Shown here in pieces: positions 20,762 through 30,300 of a DNA stretch of 64,000 nucleotides (within the stretch, counting starts at the first letter, position 1; each line of letters opens with the position of its first letter). Location of the stretch: NCBI GenBank assembly GCA_036320915.1, contig JAXBDG010000005.1:124001-188000 (forward strand), in the 5' to 3' direction. This DNA is from Linnemannia elongata. Lineage: Eukaryota > Mortierellomycota > Mortierellomycetes > Mortierellales > Mortierellaceae. The notes below the pieces were generated by a model. It saw nothing but the letters and a program-made list of their open reading frames with translations. It ran no database searches and was not told the DNA's origin. The translations under genes were made by a program, and so were the position numbers.

Positions 20762-20805
<44 letters not shown>

Positions 20806-20806
<1 letters not shown>

Positions 20807-20819
20807 CATCTTTCAAGCA
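20806..20819 (+). repeat. LINE target-site duplication, right copy
   Basis: Exact copy of 17493-17506, immediately after the 44-A tail. It marks the first original base of the F3 upstream region. Confidence 0.9.
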
Positions 20820-20905
20820 CATTCATTCACTCATCACTTTTTCCATTACAATTACATTGCATTCCACCAGCGACAATCACTTCTCACTTCAATTCAATTC
20901 TTAAC

Positions 20906-23287
20906 ATGGACGGTCTCTCTCGGCTACCAGTAGAGTGCCTGGAGCAAATCTTACTATACATTGTTAGAGCGCCCCCGTCTACCTCTCGTCCCGCCCTGTC
21001 TGCTCTCTGCCGGGTCAACCGACATATCTCTACAGTCGCCGCCTCCTTTCTGTACCTCAATCCATTCGACCTGCTCACAGATAATGCCATGTACAACGAC
21101 AGAGGGCAGCGATTACGGTATCTACTCATCACTCTTCTTACCAACATCCCTACGAGTCAGATCCATCCAGCCTTGCTCCTTGGGCTAGTGTCCAGCATTG
21201 AACCAGACACCAACTCCAGCACCGATACCGCCACTCTCTCTAACATTTCTGTCAATCACCTACGTCATATTCGCTTTTTCAGTCTCCCAACATACACTTT
21301 CCTGGAATATGGTGAACGCGGAGAAGAGCACAAGAACTATACCCCAGAAGAACTCGAGTATATTTTTGGACAAGAGTTGCTGGAAATGTACGTAGTCGAT
21401 CGCAAGGACGCCGCCTGCCGCAGCAAAAACCCATCCTCTCAAATCCAGGAGTATTACCACAACGTCCTCTACCGCGAAGCAACTTGGTCTCTTGCTGAGC
21501 CTATCCTCGAACAACTAGAGTCGCTGTCATTCCCTATCTCCGATATCCGCCGGTACCTTCTGATCGTCTGTCGACTCGTGAGACTTGCGCGTGTCCACGT
21601 TCACTTGGATATGGTCTTTTATTGCGAGTGTTGCGATGAGAGCAACATAGCTCAAGAGCCAAGGCGAATGCGCAAGAAGAGAACCTTCCATGACCTAATC
21701 CAGCTTGTGGAAGCGCATGTCAAGCTCTTCCCGGGTTGCCTGAAGACCGTCACCACATCCGATGCCTGTTTTTGGGAAGAGGGTTCACAGTCCTGCCCTG
21801 CCGAGGTTGAGTATGAGATCTACAAGATGTTGCCCTCGCAATTCCAGCCCACGTTTATTTCTGAGGCCAACTGGTGGAAGGTTGCGGCGCACTTGGAGAC
21901 GATTGACTTGAGTCGGGTTTGGCAAATCAAATGGCTTCCTCCGAGAGTGGTTGCTGGTCATGAGTCGGTTCTGCGGCGGTGTCGGGGGTTGTGTTGGCTA
22001 ACTGTTCAGTCACTGCCGGCTAGAGGGTGTTTTGACTGGGCTGTGCAGGAGAAGAAGGACTTGGAGCGACCAGGCCAAGACCACGTCAGCACCACTTCTA
22101 CTATTGTTGTCGGTCCAGGCTCTGTAAGGAGACCACCAAGTCGACAACAACAAGATACTCTTTCGAAGAGCACATCTCCGCAGTCAGCCCATGTGCTCCA
22201 CGGTCTAGTGAAACTCGAGCGGCTAGTACTCGAGGAATGCAGGATGCCGTCGCGAGATCTGGATGCTGCTTTTTTCGCGTTCAGTCAATCATTGAGCTAT
22301 GTCAGAATCAAAGCCCTTCGTGGACCCGAGAATGTACAGACGATCTATATCGGACGTGATTGGTGCACCTTGCCCTGCATGAACACTCTTGTACTAAAAG
22401 CACATGCACACCGACTGGTATTGGACCCGTTGTTCTTTACTCGCTTGCCTCGCCTCAAGAACCCCACGATCAAGGACGAGACGTATGAGTACTCTTGTGA
22501 GAATGTTGTCCCTTGCGAACCGGCCCATGTCTCGAGCTTGTCAGAGGTATGCCTGAGAGGCTGGGGCGCCTTGGCTTTTAATCCTTCAGCACTCGAGTTG
22601 TCCAAAAACCTTCTTGTTCTCAAGTTGAGCATGGCGAGACATGACGGGTACTGTTTTATTCCGCCAGTCCATGAACTGAAAGCATCCTATGGTCTTGGAT
22701 CAATCGCAGGACTTACATCCATTGTTCGGCCCCGGTGGACATGGGACTGGGACTTGCCTCGTCTGATCGACATCAACCTCACGTCCGAGTTTGCTTATAT
22801 GTTCGAGTTCAGGATGCTTTACGGATGTCCACTTCTCGAGACCTTGCGATTGCACATGCGAACCGTCAATGGCCACCACACTCGGACAATCTCCGAGACT
22901 GATTTGTTCATCTCTCGCACAGATGGATCAAGGGAGCAGATACTCGCACCAAAGTTGCGCAAGGTGTATATGAACGGACATTGGGTGTTCTCGAGCACAT
23001 CGGTGTTGTCCCAGGTTCTGGGTCAAATGTTCGCAGCAGTTGAACGATTGACGGCGAGAGGGTGGGGTGGGGGTGGTGTTTCTGTTGGATCGTTCATTGA
23101 AGTGTTGAGGACTACAGCGGGGCATATCAGGATGGTGAGGACAGATCTGATGGGTCCTTCGGTGGAGGAAGGGAGAGGGATGGGAGTGGTTCCTCGGTCG
23201 TCTGTGCTTATGAAGAAGAGCGAGCAGCAGGTTCTGCCGAACAGACTGTTTTGTTCTGGGAGGGAGTATATTATCTACAAGAAGTAG
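20906..23287 (+). CDS. F-box gene F3, 793-aa F-box protein
   Basis: A single frame of 793 residues with no intron. The F-box is at residues 3-22 (GLSRLPVECLEQILLYIV). Shared family landmarks: LYREATWSLAEPILEQLESLSFPISDI near residue 190, CFDWAVQEKKDLE, and RPRWTWDWDLPRL...SEFAYMFEFRML near 610-640, followed by leucine-rich segments. The C-terminus is distinct from F1 and F2 (ends with SGREYIIYKK). By family it is a Skp1-binding SCF substrate receptor with unknown substrate. The LINE ends 86 bp before the start codon, so the native promoter has been displaced by 3.3 kb. A truncated copy of its last third lies at 49432-50038. Confidence 0.85.
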   Translation: MDGLSRLPVECLEQILLYIVRAPPSTSRPALSALCRVNRHISTVAASFLYLNPFDLLTDNAMYNDRGQRLRYLLITLLTNIPTSQIHPALLLGLVSSIEPDTNSSTDTATLSNISVNHLRHIRFFSLPTYTFLEYGERGEEHKNYTPEELEYIFGQELLEMYVVDRKDAACRSKNPSSQIQEYYHNVLYREATWSLAEPILEQLESLSFPISDIRRYLLIVCRLVRLARVHVHLDMVFYCECCDESNIAQEPRRMRKKRTFHDLIQLVEAHVKLFPGCLKTVTTSDACFWEEGSQSCPAEVEYEIYKMLPSQFQPTFISEANWWKVAAHLETIDLSRVWQIKWLPPRVVAGHESVLRRCRGLCWLTVQSLPARGCFDWAVQEKKDLERPGQDHVSTTSTIVVGPGSVRRPPSRQQQDTLSKSTSPQSAHVLHGLVKLERLVLEECRMPSRDLDAAFFAFSQSLSYVRIKALRGPENVQTIYIGRDWCTLPCMNTLVLKAHAHRLVLDPLFFTRLPRLKNPTIKDETYEYSCENVVPCEPAHVSSLSEVCLRGWGALAFNPSALELSKNLLVLKLSMARHDGYCFIPPVHELKASYGLGSIAGLTSIVRPRWTWDWDLPRLIDINLTSEFAYMFEFRMLYGCPLLETLRLHMRTVNGHHTRTISETDLFISRTDGSREQILAPKLRKVYMNGHWVFSSTSVLSQVLGQMFAAVERLTARGWGGGGVSVGSFIEVLRTTAGHIRMVRTDLMGPSVEEGRGMGVVPRSSVLMKKSEQQVLPNRLFCSGREYIIYKK

Positions 23288-24313
23288 AAATTGTATGGAT
23301 GAACAACAGAATAAAGAGAAGTACACAGTATAAAGGATTTGCGGGCAAGAGAAGGGGCATTTCAGTGCTTGTTTCTACTTCCATTCATTCCCATTTCCTT
23401 CTTTTTTGTTTGTTTGTTTGTTTGTTTATCCCTTGGCCTGTGTAACATGTAAGAGAAAGGGTCATTGACTCATGGAGCAATGAACGTAACAGAGGTGTGG
23501 CCCTGCCTTTTTCCACACACACACACCCCTCATACACTCACACATATGCCATTAACATACGTGCACACATACCTTTCCTCTCCTCGTCCCTTGGTCGCCC
23601 TTGTTCCCTTTTCTTTACTTCACGCTCCATCTTCAACCCCCTTCCGCATTCATAACCCTCGCTGTGTTCATTCGTTCCTTGCTCAATGCATCATCCAATT
23701 CCTACCACGGAATCAATCTCAACACCAATAAGGACACACCCATCAGTCTCACTCCAACAGTAGGCTATGTTCACTTTATCAACAGTCCACTTGCCCTTCT
23801 ACACCATAACCACCAACAGCAACTAAAAAATAAATAAAAGCCATTCTACTACTCTAACCTGGCTTCCTCTTCCTATATCCTCCATGCGTGCGCCATTGTC
23901 GAAGTTAGTCCCAGGCCCAAACCCCCTCTCAGAATTTCCGTCAACCAGTCAGCTTACCTCTCACGGAGGAGAGGACTTTGTCGTGAAACCTACAGTGGTA
24001 ACAGCAGCACCAATATCACCATCAACAAACAACAGTGAAACAAAAATCCAGGGACAGCAAAGAAGCAAGAAAGCGCATTCCCTTGCACACAAGTGAGTTC
24101 GAAAGAGTAAAAAATACGCGCATGTGTGTGTGTGTTTTTTGTCGAAAGAGAACTTTGAATGGAGAGTCCATTCATGATGAGTGGTAGTTCACTGGAGGCG
24201 TCAAAAAATAATGAAAGAATATAAAGTCGCTCAGCGGTGGTGTCCCTTTCCCCCTTTTTTTTTCTTCCTAATTATTTCTCTTTTTTTTTTTCTAACAACT
24301 TAGGAAAGCAACC
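23288..24313. other. Intergenic region F3-F1', duplicated at 50039-51022
   Basis: No gene is supported. It contains a (TTTG)n run at about 23407-23427, CA-rich runs near 23515, and a block around 23890-24096 (CTTACCTCNCACGGAGGAGANGACTT type) that recurs at 50815-51022. The final 200 bp match the F1 promoter. The similarity to 50039-51022 shows that the F3 3' flank was duplicated together with the truncated F3 copy. Confidence 0.6.
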
Positions 24314-27300
24314 ATGGTCCATTCACTCATGACCAACGCTCACCCATCTCCCTCACCATCCACAATGCAATCCACCCCGCCCTACGCTACCATTGCTAAC
24401 AAGGACTACCTGTCCAAGTTGCCTCCAGAAATCCTGCACAAAATCCTCATACTTCTCCCTGTTCCCTTCCAGTACACCCATAAAATCGTACACCCTCTCC
24501 TCCCCCTCCTCCCTCTCCTCTGCGTCTCCAAACACCTCGCCCACGCGGCTCTTCCGTTGATATACGATTCTCCGTACCGTCGTCCGTACTTGCCAAAACG
24601 TAGGAGTCCGCCTCCTTTGTTGGACGAGGGATTTGAGAACCCAACGCGACAGTTGTTGAAGTGGAACTCTAACGCGAAGGAGTGCAAGGTTCTGGATCTG
24701 GTCTATCAATTGTCTAACGATATCGATGGCGAAGCAATTTCGGCGCGGGATTACACGGCGCATGTCCGATACATTAATCCCATAGGGTTCTCTACCGTTT
24801 TCCCTGAAAGCCAGATCTCCCCGCTTATTGTTCAGTATTTAAAGAGCCTGGCAGAAGAAGAGGAGGAGAGAATTATGGGAATTGAGCTGGACCGGTTACC
24901 GCCAGGGTATCTGGAGAGGTTTCAGAACAAGTGGGATTTAGTGTTAAGGTGCTTTCATGTCGAACTCTATCGTCAAGTCATCTGGTGAGTGGATAGCATT
25001 GTTATGCTTGATGATTTCCTTTTTTTTTCTTGCATGGTCAAGGTGCGTGGTTGTTTTTATATGAAGCCTTTTCTAGCTTCGTCCAAAAAAGAAAATAATA
25101 ATAATAAATAAATAGCAGAAATAGGTTGGGCAAAGAGGCGGAAAAAATCATAATAGTAACCTGGCCTGTTTTATGGTTAAGCGTTGCCGAATGTAATGAC
25201 GGCTAAAGCCTATTATTCGACAACGCCAGGGACTCTAGATGTGTGTGTATCTTTCTTTTATTATGACCGTGACTTCCGAAAAAAAATTTGTAAATAAACT
25301 CAGATAAAATAAACAAAAGGGGACTCTAGGTGATCTCTTGATCTCTATCTACTTGCTAGAAAAGGGTGGGTTGGGTGGGACATCTAGAGTCCCTGGCGTT
25401 GTCGAATAATAGGCTTTAGCCGTCATTACATTCGGCAACGCTTAACCATTATTCTTCCTAACCAGGGACTCTATCTGTGGATTCAGAGTCAGGAAAGGAT
25501 GGCTGTGGTGAAGTTGCTCGCCAGGGCTCTTGAGATCCTGTAGAACGCTTCAACAATGGCTGGGGACGACCAGTTGCCGTGTGTGACAACGTCGTCTACG
25601 GGGATCCCTCTCTTCAGTGCGGCGGTAGTGCCCACTGATCGGGCCTTGTACGATGGCTGGGTCTCGTCTCGTGGCATCAGCTGCATAATCTCCTGGATGT
25701 AGTTGGAAATCGCATCTGTACTCAGGCTTAGGTTGGCCCTCCTTAAGTGTCGCATAAGGGGGGTGTATAGTGTTGTCTCGCTTTTGGGATGTGTCGTTCT
25801 GGCGAATCGATCCTGATCCGAGGTACGTCTCCGATACTCGACGTATGACTTGACCGGACAAAAGAACTCGACTGGGTGTGACTTGATAACGACAGGTTTG
25901 ATGATCAACGCGCCATCTCGCTTCTCCTTGGGAAACACGACTGTAAGTTCCAGCTCATCGTCCTTGAGCTTGCATTGGGCCACGTCCGTGCAAGCTAGAT
26001 CGTCCGGGCGTAGAAGACCGCATGTGGCGAGAAGAAAGCAAGTCTTTGCAGTAAGGTTCTTGATGTCCATGCTGTGGTTGTTGCCGAGAGCTTGGAGACA
26101 AGACAGGACTGGGGCCAAGTCCACTGTGGCGTTGTGGAGTCTCTTGAACGTGCCTGCGCCCATCACCTTTAAGTACTCCCTGAAAAGCTCATCCTCCTTG
26201 ATCTCCAGCTGCTGCGCGGCGGGGAGCAGCTGTAGAATGGCCGATTTGTAGGTGCGAAGGGTTGTGAGCTTCCACTTCCTCTCGTCTAATCCATAGTCGA
26301 GGAAGTTCATAAGGTCCATGGCCGATGGGTTGAGAGGGTCGCGTCCCTGCTCCTGCATCCACTGGATAAACGCTTGTTGTCCGGGCATTCGTCTCTTGCG
26401 GCGTTTCTGGGCTGCCCTTGAGTCGAATAACTTGGTGAGGACTCCCGTTCCTGCTCCCTTGTCTACTGCTTGTTGCCGTCGACGTTCCAGGCTGAGAGTG
26501 ACCACATTGGGTTCTTCTCGAGGATGTGTGGGCTGTTTCCCGGGGCTGGTAAGACTTGGTTCCTCGGGATCCGTAGGGGCTTGTCGACCGACATGGCTGT
26601 GATTGTAGGGTACCAGAGCGCGCTCGTCCAGAATGGAGTGATGACCGTTGCCTTGACCTTGTCCTGTTTGATCTTCTGAAGGACCTTGCCGATCAGAGCC
26701 CACGGCGGACATGCATAAACTCTGTTCATGCCTGACCAGGAGCTGTTGAATGCGTCCTGACTCCACGCTGTCTCCTCCTGTTTCCACGATATGTATCTGA
26801 AAACCTTGGCGTTTGTCGCTGTCGCAAATAGGTCGATGTGGTGGCGACCCCACTTCGACTCGAGATGTTGAAAGAACGACGTGTGGATCGACCACTCCAA
26901 CTGTGTCACCATCCTCCTGGAGGGAGCGTCTGCCGGGTTGAACTGCGATGGTACGTATGTTGTCTTGAGTCGTGTGCCCGTCGCCATACAATGGTTCCAA
27001 ATCCTGGTCGTCAGATCGAGTAGTGGCTGTGATCGCGTTCCGCCGAATTTGTTGATTTGGGCGATCGTAGTTATCAGTGTTTCTCACGAATATTCGAAAT
27101 TCGACATTCGATTCGATTCGATTCGAAATTTTCTTATGGTCGAATCGAATGCCATTCGATTCGAGATAGTCGAATGAAAGTCCCATTCGATTCGATTTTC
27201 ATTCGATTCGACTTTCATTCGATTCGACTCCCATTCGATTCGACCTTCATTCGATTCGACCTTTATTCGATTCGATTCGATTCGATTCGATCATAGACTA

Positions 27301-30300
27301 TTCTCCTACTCTTCCCCAACTCCCTCTAATTAGCATACCTACTGGCTGCTAATCGCACATCTACTCTATCTAATACTCCTTTTTCTTGTACAATAACCTA
27401 CACCATTCAATTTAATATTTATTGCCAGTGTACTGAGCTGAAAAATATCCATACCAGGAATCCAACAGCATTTGCTCCTGGATCTTGTTAGGACCAAGGC
27501 GATTCCTGGTATAAGGCAAAAGGGGGCGGGCTTTTGAGAAACATCGTTCAGAAGGGGCTGACGTTGCTGGAATAGCAAAAAAATCTCTTGCCATCCTAGC
27601 TACCTGTGGGTACGACCCACAGTTCTTTCTCCAGAAAACCAAAGGCGTCTCCATGACTTTTGGACTTGATACAAACTCCTCTAGCTCGTCTGCCTTTGGT
27701 TTCTTTATCATTCCAAGAAGAGCAAGCTCAATGTCGTCGTTACTGGCATCCAGAGATGGTTGGGTGAGATCCTCGCTTGTGCTGGCCGCATACTCCCTCC
27801 ATGCGTCTCGAACAGCCTTCTTGGCGCTTTTTTCATATTTAGACCCCCATCTCTGATCGGTCCAATACTGGAAGCGCATTGCTGGATGGATTGCAGTTGC
27901 CACTGAATAAATGGGCGAGTTGTCGGTTGCTGCATAGTAATAGCCGAGCTTGTCGTATGCTGCTTTTGCTCCACGGCATATTTCCGGTAGGCGATCCTTA
28001 TTATCCTTCATGAAGTTCTCGATAACCTCCATAAGATTATTGTAGACAACAATGGTCATGGTGATTGTTGCATAGGTCTTGCTAGCGCAGACTTTAGTTG
28101 TGAGGGTGTCGAAGCGTTCCAGAAGCTCTTTTAGGGTGTTGAGTCGGCGCCATTCCACCTCGTCCAGAATGCAGTCGGTGAGATTGTCGTCAAGCAATAC
28201 AGAGGAATAGATGGCCTTGCACTCGATTGCGCGCACAATCATGGTGTATGAGGATCCCCAGCGCGTACACACATCAAGCAGAGGAGAGAAGCCTTGCCTC
28301 CTTTCTGAAGTTGCTGTAAGCTCCTTGAACTTTTCAAGTCGAGGTGGAGATCGTCTGCAATTTAAAAAAATAAAATCAATGATAGTTCAGCATGTACTCG
28401 TTGGCAATATATAATAGATCCAAGTTCATACTAAAGAACGTTCAACAGTTTGCATACAGCAAAGCGTACCTGATTTTGATAATGCCCTTTCTCAACTTTT
28501 GAAGAGCAAGTCTAGTGGTCGACTTATCATCTATTGGCTGATCAGTGTCTTCTTCATCCTCCTCCATCGCAATGCTGGTACGAACGAACCCCTCTGCGTC
28601 ATCATCATCTTCAATATCCATGAATTCCGCGTCACTCGGTGCCTCTGCTCCTAGACCATCTTTGCCAAGCATGGCCTGTACAGCAAGATTTATAACGTGC
28701 GCAAGACAAGGCACATGCTGCTTGCGTGCATTAAATGGTCTCCTACAGATCAATGTAGATATAATGGATATGGATTAGAACGTTCTACATTTAAAGCGAA
28801 CTCTTCTAAGGAAATAGCTGTTAAAACCTTTTTGTATACTTACCACTCATTAGAGCGCGAGTGTGTATATTCCTCAAAATCCGCCGTTAGTTTAAGGACA
28901 TTAGAGCCGCTGTCGCTGGTGATCGACATGACCTTCTGCTGCAAGTTGAAGCGCTCCACAACCTTGACAAACGCCTGCATCAACGCCTTGCCCGTGTGCG
29001 GGCCTTTTAGGTGTTCAAACCCCAGGGTGACATCCTGCTGTACCCAGTTGTCATCAATCCAATGAGCAGTAACCGCAAGAAATGACGACTGAAAGGGACT
29101 TGTCCAGCCGTCTAGAGTGAAAGCAACCATGGGCACCGTTACAAGGTCGTCACGAATAAGTCCCTCATACTCCTCATGCAATTTTGACATCTGCATTGAA
29201 AAATGGCAATATTATTATGGTTATTTCATAACGATTACGTTATTGAAAATATACATTTGATTTGTTGCTCTTTTGTTCATCTTCCATAAAGTTGACGTAC
29301 CCTTCTGGTAATTGTATCATTAGATGGTAATTGTAAGTCCTCTATAGAGGGCGCTGCATGTGCAAGTTCGAGTAGCTCCTTCAGCAAAGGCGACTGTACG
29401 AAGGTGTAAGGCAGCTTGTGGCGGACCAGAACTTTACAGATATGCCGTTCAAATGTATCTTTTGTAAAATGACTTGAGGATCGCTTTCCATTGTTTGCCA
29501 GAGCGTATTCGATTGATCCTGTTCGTCCTACATCTGGACTGAGTCTATGGTCGCCCATGAGGTGATTTCTGACGTTGGTGGTTGAGCCCTTGATCGATAC
29601 CCATCCAGTTTTTTGTAAGCAGCCTGGGACTGTACAGTAGATCCTGACAATATCATCAGCATCGGTCCGCTTCACGGCCCAGCGCCAAACCCAACTGCCC
29701 TCCTTGTTCGGCTTTGTGATGTTTGGTGAAAGTTCTGGAGATGGAAGTTCGAGTGTGGAGACGGAGCCAAAACTCTGTTGATCTGCTGTAAAGTTTTGTC
29801 GATCGGCAGCGTCATTCTCTTCATCTTTCGCCCTCGATGTCTACAGTTTATAATGAAAAAAAAAAAGATTAATATTACAGTAAGTTAATATCTGACTGCA
29901 GAAAAGGTAAGGAGATCAAGATCAATTGAGCGGTTTTCATTACAGAAGAAAGCAAGGTATCCAGTGGTTGAGCCATATCCTTATGAGCAACAAGAGGAAT
30001 GGATAGCAGAAATGGAGAAGCAGAAACGTGGGTTTATTGCAAGCGTGAAACAAGAAAAGAAGGCAAGAGAGAAAGAGCAAGAAAAGGCAAGAGAGAAAGA
30101 GCAAGAAAAGGCAAGAGAGAAAGAGGAAAGAAAAAGAGGTGAAAATGAAAAGAAAGAAGGATATTTTATTACGGACTACAAAGGGGGTACGTGCTCTCTA
30201 AGGGGAGTCGTCACCACTTCACCTGCAGCAGTGGAGAGTGCCGTAGAGCTGGGTTCAAATCTCTTAACCAGCAAGAAAAAAGAAACGTTTGGGCTTAGTC

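Larger units (their letters stand above)
17507..20805 (+). mobile_element. Non-LTR retrotransposon (LINE), internally deleted, 3.3 kb
   Basis: Bounded by the 14-bp duplications at 17493-17506 and 20806-20819 and ending in 44 A residues (20762-20805). It carries an intact zinc-knuckle ORF1 (17516-19111), the remains of an endonuclease ORF2 starting in the TAATG overlap at 19111, no recognisable reverse transcriptase, an internal run of 28 A (20113-20140), and a further small ORF (20182-20610) before the 3' untranslated region. The first ORF starts only 9 bases inside the element, so the 5' end may be complete with a very short leader, or slightly truncated. It inserted 86 bp upstream of the F3 start codon. 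Confidence 0.85.

Noticed and set aside
26713..27186. N-terminal extension of the recombinase frame
   Set aside because: The extension beyond 27074 translates hAT terminal repeats, and the part before the ATG at 26712 overlaps RNase H; the shorter start was preferred.
30196..30280. B-box-like GGGTTCAAATCTC in the hAT
   Set aside because: No matching A box or cloverleaf upstream, so a tRNA or tRNA-derived SINE is not supported.
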